DNA of 64,000 nucleotides from Flagellimonas marinaquae (lineage in GTDB: Bacteria; Bacteroidota; Bacteroidia; Flavobacteriales; Flavobacteriaceae): contig NZ_CP092415.1 in assembly GCF_023716465.1 (NCBI RefSeq), positions 1 to 64,000 on the forward strand. The letters run 5' to 3'. Position 1 is the stretch's first letter, and each line of letters starts with the position of its first letter. The position numbers were made by a program, and so were the translations under genes. Under the pieces are notes generated by a model. It was not told the origin of the DNA and did no database searches. It saw only the letters and a program-made list of their open reading frames with translations. Shown here piece by piece: positions 38,528 to 47,607 of the stretch.

Positions 38528-38556
38528 TTGTAGCGATCAAAATAAGTGTACCTTTG
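38528..38556 (+). promoter_or_regulatory. Promoter of the DEAD-box helicase gene
   Basis: TTG at 38528-38530 and TACCTTTG at 38549-38556 with 18 bases between match the consensus. Transcription should start near 38562, leaving a leader of about 108 bases before the ATG at 38671. Confidence 0.7.
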
Positions 38557-38561
38557 CCGCT

Positions 38562-38670
38562 TTATTAACGCCGCCGGTATGGGCAAGGTGTTGTGATGGG
38601 CTTGAACGGGAAATACTATAATCGCTCTATACAACACAAACATATTTGCGATTAAAGGTATTACACCGCT
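38562..38670 (+). promoter_or_regulatory. Long 5' leader of the DEAD-box helicase mRNA
   Basis: About 108 bases, unusually long beside the 10-30 base leaders of neighbouring genes, and locally GC-rich (AACGCCGCCGGTATGGGC) with two ATGGGC copies. Cold-shock helicase mRNAs often carry regulatory leaders; that this one does so is inference. Confidence 0.4.
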
Positions 38671-40425
38671 ATGACAAAATTTGAAGCCTTGGGGTTGGAC
38701 AAACCCCTATTGGATGCTATTTCCGACCTTGGATTTGAATCCCCCTCCGAAGTACAAGAAAAATCAATCCCAATTTTATTGGAGCAGGAAACCGATTTGG
38801 TTGCCCTGGCCCAAACAGGAACTGGAAAAACTGCTGCATTTGGATTTCCTATGATCCAGAAGATCCAATCGGACAGCAGGACCACTCAAGGATTGATCCT
38901 CTCCCCTACACGTGAGCTCTGCTTGCAGATAACGAACGAATTAAAACTATACTCCAAATACATAAAAGGACTCAATGTGGTGGCCATTTACGGTGGCGCA
39001 AGCATTACCGAACAGGCCCGACAGATAAAAAGAGGTGCACAGATCGTTGTAGCTACCCCTGGCCGTATGAAGGACATGATCGGCCGAAATATGGTGGACA
39101 TTTCCAAAATTGATTATTGTGTTCTGGATGAAGCCGATGAAATGCTGAACATGGGCTTCTATGAAGATATTAAGGACATTTTATCCAACACCCCGCAAGA
39201 AAAGCTAACATGGCTCTTTTCGGCAACCATGCCAAAAGAAGTGGCAACCATTGCCAAAAAGTTCATGTACAAACCTGTGGAAATTACAGTTGGTTCCAAA
39301 AATGCCGGAGCTTCCACAGTACAGCACGAATATTATGTTGTTGGAGGCCGTGATCGTTATGCAGCCCTAAAACGTTTGGCCGATGCCAATCCAGGTATCT
39401 TCTCCGTAGTTTTCTGTAGAACCAAAAGGGATACACAACGTGTTGCGGAAAAATTGATTGAGGACGGTTACAATGCCGGAGCACTACATGGTGATTTGAG
39501 CCAGAACCAACGGGATCTGGTCATGAACTCGTTCCGAAAAAAACAAGTACAGATGTTGGTAGCTACCGATGTTGCCGCGCGTGGAATTGATGTTGACGAT
39601 GTAACCCACGTTATCAACTACCAGTTACCCGATGAAATAGAGACCTATACCCACCGTAGTGGTCGAACGGGACGCGCCGGCAAATCCGGAATCTCCATGG
39701 TAATTGTGACCCGCTCGGAGTTGAGAAAGATCAAGGCGATAGAGAAAAAAATACAACAGGATTTTATCTCCAAAAAAATTCCCGATGGTATTGAAATCTG
39801 TGAGATACAATTATACCATTTGGCCAATAAGATCAAAGAAACCAAGGTCAATCAAGAAATTGACAGTTATTTGCCCGCCATCAACGATGTTTTGGAAGGG
39901 ATAGATCGCGAAGAACTCATCAAAAAAATATTCTCGGTAGAGTTTACCCAATTCTACAACTATTACAGTAAGACCAAAGATCTAAACACCCAGGATTCCG
40001 GAAGGGAGAAAGGTGGGGCGTCCGGGGATATTCCGTCCGAAGGATCCGTACGATACTTTATCAATGTTGGTGAACGCGATGGTTATGATTGGATGAGCTT
40101 GAAAGACTTCCTAAGAGATACCTTGAACTTGGAAAAAGAAGACGTCTATAATGTGGACACCAAGGATTCTTTCTCCTTTTTCAACACCGATGCACAACTT
40201 ACCGAGTTTATTCTTCAAACCTTTACAGACTTTAAACTGGAAGGACGTTTTATAAATGTTGAAGTGTCCAAAAACCCGGGCGGTGGCGGCGGAAAAGGAG
40301 GTAAAAAACGTCGCAATCGAAAAGGCGGCGGCAGTAGCCGAAGAGGAGGCAACAAGTCCTACAAAGGAGGAAAAAAAGGAGGGTACGGCAAAAAAGGAGG
40401 CAAGAAAAAACAGGGCTTTTATTAG
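38671..40425 (+). CDS. DEAD-box ATP-dependent RNA helicase, DeaD/CsdA-like
   Basis: A 584-residue RNA helicase. The Q-motif region FEALGLDKPLLDAI is followed by Walker A AQTGTGKTAAF, PTREL, DEADEML, SAT (FSATMPK), and HRSGRTGRAGKSG. After the two RecA domains (to about 370) a linker leads to a DbpA-type RNA-binding domain (about 455-540, FINVGERDGYDWMSLKDFLR). The tail is a basic, Gly/Lys/Arg-rich extension (about 545-584, GGGKGGKKRRN and GGYGKKGGKKK). Likely roles are ribosome assembly and cold adaptation. It has its own promoter and a long leader. Confidence 0.95.
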   Translation: MTKFEALGLDKPLLDAISDLGFESPSEVQEKSIPILLEQETDLVALAQTGTGKTAAFGFPMIQKIQSDSRTTQGLILSPTRELCLQITNELKLYSKYIKGLNVVAIYGGASITEQARQIKRGAQIVVATPGRMKDMIGRNMVDISKIDYCVLDEADEMLNMGFYEDIKDILSNTPQEKLTWLFSATMPKEVATIAKKFMYKPVEITVGSKNAGASTVQHEYYVVGGRDRYAALKRLADANPGIFSVVFCRTKRDTQRVAEKLIEDGYNAGALHGDLSQNQRDLVMNSFRKKQVQMLVATDVAARGIDVDDVTHVINYQLPDEIETYTHRSGRTGRAGKSGISMVIVTRSELRKIKAIEKKIQQDFISKKIPDGIEICEIQLYHLANKIKETKVNQEIDSYLPAINDVLEGIDREELIKKIFSVEFTQFYNYYSKTKDLNTQDSGREKGGASGDIPSEGSVRYFINVGERDGYDWMSLKDFLRDTLNLEKEDVYNVDTKDSFSFFNTDAQLTEFILQTFTDFKLEGRFINVEVSKNPGGGGGKGGKKRRNRKGGGSSRRGGNKSYKGGKKGGYGKKGGKKKQGFY

Positions 40426-40500
40426 TTAATTCTATATTAAATGGCACGTCTCTGCTATTTATTTTTCTTTGTTTAGTACTTTTATAGCTACAAAGATTGC

Positions 40501-41280
40501 ATGAGAAGATTACTACTTATACTATTGTCCCTAATCCCACTACTTGGTTTTTCTCAAATTGAAGATGATGAAAACCAAGTAGTAAAGGAGTTTTCCGCAA
40601 CGGTGATCAATGCCCAGACCGAGTTTCCTTTAGAAAGTGTGCACGTGGTCAACCTTAATCAGGTCAAGGGTACCATTACCAATCCTGAAGGTAAGTTTAC
40701 CATTCCTGCTGCAGTGAACGATACTTTGTATTTTTCCTACTTGGGCTTTAAGACCCAAAAAGTAAGGGTGACCAACGATATGATCCGTTTTGGGAATACC
40801 GAGATTGCGTTGACAGAGCTTGCCTACGCCCTTGAAGAGGTTATTGTAACCCCATACCAACTAACAGGCTATTTGGAAATTGACGTAAAAAATCTGCCGA
40901 TCAACAATGCATACCAATACAGTATTTCTGGACTAAACACCAGCTACGAGGCAGGAAACAAAAGTCCTAGTGCAGTTACCAAGGTGTTGGGTGCTATTTT
41001 AAATCCTGCAGACCTGCTCAGAAATCTGTTTGGTAAAAAACCGCGGCAAATGCGAAAGCTCCGCCAAATTAAAGAAGATGACAACATTCGGGACCTGCTG
41101 GCTTCAAAATTCGATAGAGAAACACTAACCGAACTTCTTCAATTGGAAAAAGTCGATATCGAGGACATACTCAACAATTGCAATTATTCAAAATCCTTTA
41201 TAAAAACAGCAAACGACCTTCAAATTTTGGACGCAATTTCCAGCTGCTACGAGGAATACAAAGTCCTAAACAGGAACTAA
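40501..41280 (+). CDS. Exported carboxypeptidase-like regulatory domain protein
   Basis: A 259-residue exported protein. The signal peptide ends near GFSQ (about 19). A carboxypeptidase-regulatory-like domain occupies about 28-115 (FSATVINAQTEFPLESVHVVNLNQVKG, YFSYLGFKTQKVRV, EEVIVTPYQLTGYLEID), the same module that caps TonB receptors, but no plug or barrel follows. The C-terminal ~140 residues are helical and charged. It may be a periplasmic accessory of some receptor; no receptor gene is adjacent. Confidence 0.85.
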   Translation: MRRLLLILLSLIPLLGFSQIEDDENQVVKEFSATVINAQTEFPLESVHVVNLNQVKGTITNPEGKFTIPAAVNDTLYFSYLGFKTQKVRVTNDMIRFGNTEIALTELAYALEEVIVTPYQLTGYLEIDVKNLPINNAYQYSISGLNTSYEAGNKSPSAVTKVLGAILNPADLLRNLFGKKPRQMRKLRQIKEDDNIRDLLASKFDRETLTELLQLEKVDIEDILNNCNYSKSFIKTANDLQILDAISSCYEEYKVLNRN

Positions 41281-41378
41281 TCAAGCGCTTAAACCAATAA
41301 TCTGGAAACAACTATACCACGATAAATAATTTTTATCTTTACGTATAGAATTTCTAGCTTTAAACAAAATTCCGGTTC

Positions 41379-43061
41379 ATGAAAAAATTGCTTGTTGTTT
41401 TGTCTATACTATCCCTATTTACTGGCTGCAAAAAGACTCAAAAAAAGCAGCAAGCCCCGCCAACAATTGTAAAGGAAACAACCAAGAAAGAAGCTCCTTT
41501 TGTATGGGAAGGTGCCAACGTGTACTTTTTGCTCACCGACCGTTTCAACAACGGAAATCCCAATAACGATGTAAATTTTGATAGAACCGAAGAGACTGGA
41601 GTGCTACGAGGCTTTGAGGGAGGTGATATCGTAGGAATTACCCAAAAAATAGAAGAAGGTTACTTTACCGATTTGGGCATAAATGCCATCTGGTTTACCC
41701 CGGTAGTGGAACAAATTCATGGAGCGACCGACGAGGGAACGGGAAATACGTATGGTTATCACGGCTATTGGGCCAAGGACTGGACTTCAGTAGACCCGAA
41801 TTTTGGCACTAAAAAAGACCTGGAAAATTTAGTAAAGACCGCCCATAAACATGGAATCCGAATTCTTTTGGATGTAGTTCTGAACCATACCGGACCTGTA
41901 ACCGAAAAGGATCCTGTTTGGCCTGATGATTGGGTGAGAACCGGACCCAACTGTGAGTTTACAACATACGAGAACACCACCGCATGCACCTTGGTGGAAA
42001 ACTTACCGGATATATTAACAGAGTCCGATACCGCTGTGGAATTGCCCGACGCGCTTTTGGCCAAATGGAAAAAAGAAGGCAGGCTGAGCAAAGAGCTTGA
42101 TGAACTTCAATTATTTTTTGAGCGCACCGGATATCCCCGTGCGCCCCGTTATTATATTATCAAATGGCTTACGGACTACATCAACGACCTAGGAATTGAT
42201 GGTTTTAGAGTGGACACTGTAAAACACGTAAACGAAAATGCTTGGACCGATCTGTATACCGAGGCTTCCTACGCTTTTGAAACATGGAAGAAAAAACACC
42301 AAGATCAAATCTTGGACGACAATCCATTTTACATGGTCGGGGAAGTATACAATTACGGAGTCTCCGGAGGTCGCGAGTTCGATTTTGGAAATAAAAAGGT
42401 AGACTTTTTTGATCACGGGTTTAAAAGCCTCATCAATTTTGAGCTAAAAAATGATGCGGACAACAACTACGAGACCATTTTTAAAAAGTACAACAAATTG
42501 CTCAACACCAAACTTAAGGGCAAAAGTGTACTTAATTATTTAACATCGCATGACGATGGGGCCCCTTACGACAAGGACCGAACCAAGCCGTACCGATCCG
42601 CCAATGTACTTTTATTGACCCCAGGGGCATCCCAGGTGTATTATGGGGATGAAACAGCAAGAAGCCTTACCATTGAAGGAACACAGGGAGACGCCACCCT
42701 TCGCTCGTTTATGAATTGGGAGGATTTGGACAGTATTCCCGAGACACAGAAAATACATGAACACTGGCAAAAATTGGGCAGGTTCAGAAACAATCACCCT
42801 GCTGTAGGTGCCGGCAAACACAACCGATTGTCAAAATCCCCTTATGTATTTTCCAGAACCTACATAAATGGGGATTACAAGGATAAAGTGGCAATAGGAT
42901 TGGATTTGCCCAAAGGAAAAAAGTCACTTTCTGTAAAAGGTTTCTTTGGCGATGGCACCAAATTGTTCGACACTTACTCCGAAACCGAAGTAATCGTAAC
43001 CAATGGAAAAGTAGTTTTGGACAACGATTTTGACATTGCCCTGCTCGAACTTATAGAATAA
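41379..43061 (+). CDS. GH13 alpha-amylase family lipoprotein
   Basis: A surface or periplasmic alpha-glucan hydrolase. The signal peptide ends in LFTGC, so Cys17 is lipidated. GH13 regions are complete: DVVLNHTG (about 165-172), GFRVD with nucleophile Asp279, the acid/base Glu322 in MVGEVYNY, and SHDD (His391, Asp392). An Asp/Asn-rich calcium-site-like segment RFNNGNPNNDVNF opens the catalytic domain. A small beta domain closes the protein (about 480-560). 560 residues. No Sus-type receptor, regulator or other glycosidase is adjacent, so it appears to be a stand-alone starch or maltodextrin enzyme. Confidence 0.93.
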   Translation: MKKLLVVLSILSLFTGCKKTQKKQQAPPTIVKETTKKEAPFVWEGANVYFLLTDRFNNGNPNNDVNFDRTEETGVLRGFEGGDIVGITQKIEEGYFTDLGINAIWFTPVVEQIHGATDEGTGNTYGYHGYWAKDWTSVDPNFGTKKDLENLVKTAHKHGIRILLDVVLNHTGPVTEKDPVWPDDWVRTGPNCEFTTYENTTACTLVENLPDILTESDTAVELPDALLAKWKKEGRLSKELDELQLFFERTGYPRAPRYYIIKWLTDYINDLGIDGFRVDTVKHVNENAWTDLYTEASYAFETWKKKHQDQILDDNPFYMVGEVYNYGVSGGREFDFGNKKVDFFDHGFKSLINFELKNDADNNYETIFKKYNKLLNTKLKGKSVLNYLTSHDDGAPYDKDRTKPYRSANVLLLTPGASQVYYGDETARSLTIEGTQGDATLRSFMNWEDLDSIPETQKIHEHWQKLGRFRNNHPAVGAGKHNRLSKSPYVFSRTYINGDYKDKVAIGLDLPKGKKSLSVKGFFGDGTKLFDTYSETEVIVTNGKVVLDNDFDIALLELIE

Positions 43062-43064
43062 AAT

Positions 43065-43445
43065 CTATTGTCTGGAGTGAAGGGCCAACCGGTTGCCCTC
43101 GGTATCGCTAAACAAGGCCATATAACCAATGTCCGGGCTTATCTGTGTTTTGTTCTGTAATATTTTGCCCCCGGCATCCTCGATACGGCCCAGTTCGTTG
43201 TTTACATCCGCACTGGAAAAGTAAATAAGCACACCATGGGTTTCGCTAGGTGTGTACCAATCTTTATTTTGAATGAGCGACCCGGAAGATCCCTGTTTAC
43301 CCTCGGTCCGCGGAAACCAGCCCATTTTGGTTCCGCCAAGGTCCTGTAATTGTATCTCGATCTGAAAGACAGTATCATAAAATTTTTTCGCCCGATCCAT
43401 ATCCGTTACCGGTATTTCGAACCAGCCCACCAAATTATTTTCCAT
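43065..43445 (-). CDS. VOC family (glyoxalase/bleomycin-resistance-fold) protein
   Basis: A 126-residue vicinal-oxygen-chelate fold protein. The beta-alpha-beta pattern WFEIPVTDMDRAKKFYDTVFQIEI at the N-terminus and PDIGYMALFSDTEGNRLALHS at the C-terminus are typical of the family's two half-sites. Substrate is not inferable. It lies 3 bases after an SRPBCC gene on the same strand, probably cotranscribed. Confidence 0.88.
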   Translation of the reverse strand: MENNLVGWFEIPVTDMDRAKKFYDTVFQIEIQLQDLGGTKMGWFPRTEGKQGSSGSLIQNKDWYTPSETHGVLIYFSSADVNNELGRIEDAGGKILQNKTQISPDIGYMALFSDTEGNRLALHSRQ

Positions 43446-43448
43446 ATG

Positions 43449-43976
43449 CTATTGATTTTCCAAAATCTCTTTAAGGCTTGCCAATCCTTCTTCAAAATCC
43501 TTTCCCACAGCTTTGTCCATATTCATGAACAACATCATAATGCTCATCGGGAATTTGTTCTTTCCTGAAAATCCCCAGACCACCTTGGTGATATCAGCCT
43601 CTATTTCTTTGGTGGTAATATATGCATCCGCAGTGGATTTAAATGGCTTTAAGAACCTGAGTTCACTTTCTATACGTTCACCATCGACTATTTTGGTAAT
43701 CTCCTGCTCCCCTTCCCCTACTTCTTTATTTCCATTCCAATAATTGGTTGCCCCTACTTCACCATCCGTTCCAGTAAACTCTTTTTGCATATTGGGATCT
43801 TTTTTGCCCCATGGAGACCATTCATCTTGATTTTTCAAGAATTTTAAATACTCAAAAACAACAGCCTTGGGCCTGTGAATTTCTATGGATCGGGAAACAT
43901 CGTAATTTTTAGGTGCGATCATGGCAAGAATACCGATCAAAAGCACCAAAGCGAGGAGGATATATAATAGCAACAT
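43449..43976 (-). CDS. SRPBCC family (polyketide cyclase-like) membrane-anchored protein
   Basis: A 175-residue START/SRPBCC-fold protein with an N-terminal transmembrane anchor (about 2-22). The fold opens with SRSIEIHRPKAVVFEYLKFL and includes WSPWGKKDPNMQKEFTGTDG, a pattern common in the polyketide-cyclase-type subgroup. A hydrophobic ligand is likely from the fold, but none can be named. The VOC gene follows after 3 bases. Confidence 0.85.
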   Translation of the reverse strand: MLLLYILLALVLLIGILAMIAPKNYDVSRSIEIHRPKAVVFEYLKFLKNQDEWSPWGKKDPNMQKEFTGTDGEVGATNYWNGNKEVGEGEQEITKIVDGERIESELRFLKPFKSTADAYITTKEIEADITKVVWGFSGKNKFPMSIMMLFMNMDKAVGKDFEEGLASLKEILENQ

Positions 43977-44018
43977 AACTGTAATTGATTGATTTACAAT
44001 TAAAAGTACAAAATTATT

Positions 44019-44672
44019 TTACGTGTTCCGGTATCTTTTAATGATTCCCTCAACATCTTTGATGGATTTTTTGGTCCAGTCCAACCGCTTATCGAGAACT
44101 TCCATAGGGGTTAATTGCCAATCAAGATTGGAACTGCGTACTTTTTGCGCCAGTTCTTGAATAATTATAGCGGCGGAAACAGAAACATTTAGGCTTTCTG
44201 AAAATCCGACCATGGGTATTTTTAAAAACCCATCCGCCCGTTGCATAACCTCTTTGGACAACCCCTCCCGTTCTGTTCCAAAAAAAATGGCCGATTTTTT
44301 TTGCGGAAAGAAATCATGAAGCAGTGATGAATCGTCATGTGGAGTGGTTGCTACAATCTGATACCCTTCATTCTTCAGTTTAGAGATACAATCCGTTGTG
44401 GTTTGATATCGGTTCACATCCACCCATTGTTCGGCGCCCATGGCAATATTTTTGTCCATCCGTTTTCCAAAACGATCTTCCACCACATGTAGATCCTGGA
44501 TCCCAAAAACATCGCAACTTCTTAAGATTGCACTAGTATTGTGCAACTGGTAAACATCTTCAACCGCTACGGTAATGTGTCGGGTCCTTTTTTGCAATAC
44601 ATCACAAAAACGCTGTTTACGTTCTTCGGTAAGGTACCCTTCCAGATAGTTTAGCAATTCATGGTCAAACAT
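44019..44672 (-). CDS. TrmH/SpoU family RNA 2'-O-methyltransferase
   Basis: A 217-residue SPOUT methyltransferase. The three SpoU motifs are present: NTSAILRSCDVFGI (about 45-58), AIFFGTEREGLSKE (about 137-150) and IPMVGFSESLNVSVSAAI. Length and the N-terminal LEGYLTEERKQRFCDVLQKR resemble TrmH, which methylates G18 of tRNA; rRNA targets cannot be excluded. It stands alone with no clear promoter or terminator. Confidence 0.9.
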   Translation of the reverse strand: MFDHELLNYLEGYLTEERKQRFCDVLQKRTRHITVAVEDVYQLHNTSAILRSCDVFGIQDLHVVEDRFGKRMDKNIAMGAEQWVDVNRYQTTTDCISKLKNEGYQIVATTPHDDSSLLHDFFPQKKSAIFFGTEREGLSKEVMQRADGFLKIPMVGFSESLNVSVSAAIIIQELAQKVRSSNLDWQLTPMEVLDKRLDWTKKSIKDVEGIIKRYRNT

Positions 44673-44842
44673 AAAACCAAGATAGCAAAAAATGGAAATT
44701 TGGGCTTTTAATGCCTTACAAACGCTTCAATTCTATGAATATTGAGGGCACTGTATAATTCGTCAAAATTGATAGTTCAAGGTTCGCATCTGATATTTTA
44801 TTTATATTTTCATTTCCATTGAATATAAACAACGCGCTCTAT

Positions 44843-45427
44843 ATGAAAAATGCACCTATTGTTTTAATTCCGATTGTACTTGCGCTAGCATCTTGTTTGG
44901 ACTCTAAACAAAAGAAAAGAGATTCATCTTTAGATATGGATGCCTTCCATACCGTGACCGTTAAAGGGAATTACAGTGTTGACATACCTAGATTTATGAC
45001 AACCACTACAGGTCTGAACGAAGAAGCTTCATTACAATACCAAAGCCTACTCAACGAAGCTTACCTTTTGATCATTGATGAACCCAAATCTGGATTTAAG
45101 CAAGTTTATGAGGATTTAGGACAATACGATAAAAATCTATCCCTTTTGGAAAACTACAGACAGGCCAGGCTACAAATCCTTTCCAGAACCACAAAAGTAA
45201 ACAGTAAGACCAACCCAAAACCATTTAAAATCAACAACTTGAATTCAATATACCAAGAAGTTGACGCTACATTGAGAAATGTGGACAACGAAATCTCATA
45301 TTTTATAACATTTGTAGAAGGAAACGATCATGTATATATGATAATGGCATGGACTTTAAATAGCAAAAAACAAGAGCACAAAAAAACCTTTAAAACGATT
45401 GCCGAATCGTTTAAACTTATTCACTGA
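44843..45427 (+). CDS. Hypothetical lipoprotein
   Basis: I do not recognise a named family. 194 residues; the signal peptide ends in LASC (Cys18), marking a lipoprotein. The mature part has GNYSVDIPRFMTTTTGLNEEASLQYQ at its start and alternating strands and helices; the whole recalls PsbP/DUF1795-like stress lipoproteins that bind the membrane-facing side, a weak comparison. The ATG at 44843 directly precedes the signal peptide; an in-frame TTG at 44819 would add 8 residues. Confidence 0.75.
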   Translation: MKNAPIVLIPIVLALASCLDSKQKKRDSSLDMDAFHTVTVKGNYSVDIPRFMTTTTGLNEEASLQYQSLLNEAYLLIIDEPKSGFKQVYEDLGQYDKNLSLLENYRQARLQILSRTTKVNSKTNPKPFKINNLNSIYQEVDATLRNVDNEISYFITFVEGNDHVYMIMAWTLNSKKQEHKKTFKTIAESFKLIH

Positions 45428-45546
45428 TTCTGAGCCTGTACTCCGTGCATTTCATCTGATTTTTCATACTTTCTACCTACTGTCAGTTAGTTTCAATAGC
45501 TGATTTATCTACATTTGGGAAATTAATGTTCAATACACTTAGCCCC

Positions 45547-46314
45547 ATGAAGAAACATTTACCCCTGAAGTTTACATCTTTATTTTTATTTCTTTTAACC
45601 CTCATAGCCTGTAGTTCAGAAGACGGCACCAACGGACTGGATGGCAGAGATGGCATTGATGGACTAGATGGAGAAAACGGTTTAAATAGTTTAGTAAATA
45701 CTGCGGTTGAAGACCCCGGTACTAATTGTGCAAATGGAGGCTTTCGATTGGATTTTGGTTTGGACATCAATAGTAATGGAACACTGGAGGCGAGCGAGGT
45801 TACCTCTTCCCAATATGTTTGTAACACTGAATCATCAACAGGACTCAACAGTCTTATTAATACCGAAATCGAACTACCCGGAGAAAATTGCTCCAATGGA
45901 GGATATAAATTGGATGTTGGTTTGGATAGTAATTCAAATGGCACTTTGGACAATGATGAGGTGACCACCTCCGAATACCTTTGCAATGGCGACGCCAGTG
46001 ATTTTTCTTATCAAAGTTATGCTTCTCTAATAAGCCAATCGGGCACCAATGACCCTACCGAACAAGTCCTGGAAAACAACATCAACATCACTATTACTTG
46101 GACACGGGAGGCTCAGGGCATTTACACAGGAACACTCGATAGCCCTATCGACATTAGTAAAACCGTTATCTTTTTCAGCACCCCAACCACCCATACAAGT
46201 GTTAGGGGAACTTTGGAAAGTACTACGGAAATAAGATTGGAGCTCCAAAACGGAATAAACGTTTTTGCGGACAATTTTGATAACCTCTCCTTTGAACTAA
46301 GGGAATACGAATAA
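45547..46314 (+). CDS. Lipoprotein with short collagen-like stretch and two DUF7151-like repeats
   Basis: A 255-residue exported lipoprotein (LIAC, Cys22). Six Gly-X-Y triplets (GTNGLDGRDGIDGLDGEN) follow the anchor, then two copies of a ~48-residue repeat, each starting LNSL(V/I)NT and ending (Q/E)YVCN or YLCN. Each repeat has two cysteines and an EF-hand-like loop (DINSNGTLEASE; DSNSNGTLDNDE), so calcium binding is plausible. I believe the repeat is catalogued as DUF7151. The C-terminal ~110 residues are an unassigned beta-rich domain. The ATG at 45547 precedes the signal directly. The next gene is another exported repeat protein. Confidence 0.82.
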   Translation: MKKHLPLKFTSLFLFLLTLIACSSEDGTNGLDGRDGIDGLDGENGLNSLVNTAVEDPGTNCANGGFRLDFGLDINSNGTLEASEVTSSQYVCNTESSTGLNSLINTEIELPGENCSNGGYKLDVGLDSNSNGTLDNDEVTTSEYLCNGDASDFSYQSYASLISQSGTNDPTEQVLENNINITITWTREAQGIYTGTLDSPIDISKTVIFFSTPTTHTSVRGTLESTTEIRLELQNGINVFADNFDNLSFELREYE

Positions 46315-46359
46315 AATACATTACAACGTCAATACCACTTTGTACTAACACAATAAAAC

Positions 46360-47538
46360 ATGAAAAAGTTAACCCCACTTTACACCGTATTCGCTCTATT
46401 GCTTGGTGCAATTGCATACGGGCAAAACTCTTTCCCTGCGTCCGGCACTGTTGGAATTGGGACATTAACCCCCGACACGAATTATGCCATGGATATTAAC
46501 GGCTCTTTAAATGCCACGGAAATAAACGTAACCAACCTATTGGTTGGCGGAAGCCCTATGCAAAGCTCTCCATGGAACCTGAACGGAAATAATATATTTT
46601 ATTCAAGTGGAAATGTAGGTATAGGCACCAATACCCCTAGTTACGAATTGGATATTGCAGGTACACTTAACGCGACCAATATTTTGGTCAACGGTACTCC
46701 TTTGGAAAATTCCAGTTCACCTTGGACAACCACTGGCAGTGATATTTCATTTACCACGGGAGATGTGGACGTTGCTACCTTGAACGCCACGGAAATCCTA
46801 TTGAACGGAACCCCGCTTGAAAACAACGAATCACCTTGGACAACCACCGGCGGTGATATTTCATTTACCACGGGAGATGTGGATGTTGCTACCTTGAACG
46901 CCACAGAAATCGTATTGAACGGAACCACATTGGTTTCTTCTCCATGGACTGTTTCTGGCAACGACCTCTCATATACATCTGGAAATATTGGCATTGGAAC
47001 TGCTGCTTCAGGATATGCTTTGGATGTGGCAGGTACGATCAATGCCACCAACTTTTTGGTAAATGGGTCACCTTTGTCTTCTGGCTCTTCACCATGGACC
47101 ACATCCGGCAATGACATTTCCTATGCAACTGGAAATGTGGGAATCGGAACCTCCAACACACAAGGATATATGTTTGCCGTAGCTGGAAGCATGGTCGCCG
47201 AATCTGTTAAAGTGGAACTTGAGGGAAATTGGCCGGATTTTGTGTTTGAAAAAAATTACACTCTTTTAAGTTTAAAAGAAGTTGAAGCATTTATCAATAA
47301 GAATGGACATCTACCCAATGTTCCAAGTGCCGAAGAGGTAAAAAACAATGGTATAGATCTTGGGGAAATGGACGCAACTTTGTTGCAAAAAATCGAAGAG
47401 CTCACCCTACATTCCATTCAGCAGCAAAAAGAAATAGAAAGCTTAAAAGAAATTAACCAAAAGCTATCCGATCAGAATAAAGTACTCTTATCGCTACAGG
47501 AAAGATTAGCAAAGTTGGAGTCAGTAAAACAGGAGTAA
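46360..47538 (+). CDS. Exported repeat protein with tail-fibre-like stalk and C-terminal coiled coil
   Basis: A 392-residue exported protein. The signal peptide ends near AYGQ (about 21). Residues about 30-265 are tandem beta repeats with recurring (N/T)VGIGT, LDIAGT(L/I)NATN, and SSPWTT.GNDISF segments; two DNA copies about 114 bases (38 residues) apart are almost identical (46717 and 46831). The last ~130 residues contain YTLLSLKEVEAFINKNGHLPNVPSAEEV followed by a coiled coil (about 335-392). This layout resembles Bacteroidota surface proteins with a phage tail-fibre-like trimeric stalk. No phage genes are present. Function (adhesion or matrix) is inference. Confidence 0.82.
   Translation: MKKLTPLYTVFALLLGAIAYGQNSFPASGTVGIGTLTPDTNYAMDINGSLNATEINVTNLLVGGSPMQSSPWNLNGNNIFYSSGNVGIGTNTPSYELDIAGTLNATNILVNGTPLENSSSPWTTTGSDISFTTGDVDVATLNATEILLNGTPLENNESPWTTTGGDISFTTGDVDVATLNATEIVLNGTTLVSSPWTVSGNDLSYTSGNIGIGTAASGYALDVAGTINATNFLVNGSPLSSGSSPWTTSGNDISYATGNVGIGTSNTQGYMFAVAGSMVAESVKVELEGNWPDFVFEKNYTLLSLKEVEAFINKNGHLPNVPSAEEVKNNGIDLGEMDATLLQKIEELTLHSIQQQKEIESLKEINQKLSDQNKVLLSLQERLAKLESVKQE
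46717..46938 (+). repeat. 114-bp tandem coding repeat
   Basis: Two nearly identical 114-base units, starting at 46717 and 46831, encode SSPWTTTGSDISFTTGDVDV and its sister copy, followed by ATLNATEI(L/V)LNGT. The high DNA identity suggests recent duplication or ongoing homogenisation. Confidence 0.85.
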
Positions 47539-47560
47539 AATAACACATCGTTAAACATAA

Positions 47561-47588
47561 AAAGGGCCGCAGATAGCGGCCCTTTTTT
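47561..47588. terminator. Bidirectional terminator between the repeat protein gene and carB
   Basis: Perfect arms AAAGGGCCGC (47561-47570) and GCGGCCCTTT (47576-47585), loop AGATA, with A-rich and T-rich flanks, so it can serve both convergent genes. Confidence 0.9.
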
Positions 47589-47607
47589 ATTCTCGATCAG
47601 TAATGAA

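Noticed and set aside
45483-45986. 167-residue antisense frame rich in Ser and Pro
   Set aside because: It is the reverse strand of the Gly/Asp-rich lipoprotein repeats; its composition is explained by that.
46717-46938. CRISPR-like repeats
   Set aside because: The repeats are in-frame coding units of 114 bases without spacers, and no cas genes are present.
46360-47538. Prophage remnant, suggested by tail-fibre-like repeats
   Set aside because: It has a signal peptide and no capsid, terminase, portal, integrase or lysis genes nearby; such stalks are common in Bacteroidota surface proteins.
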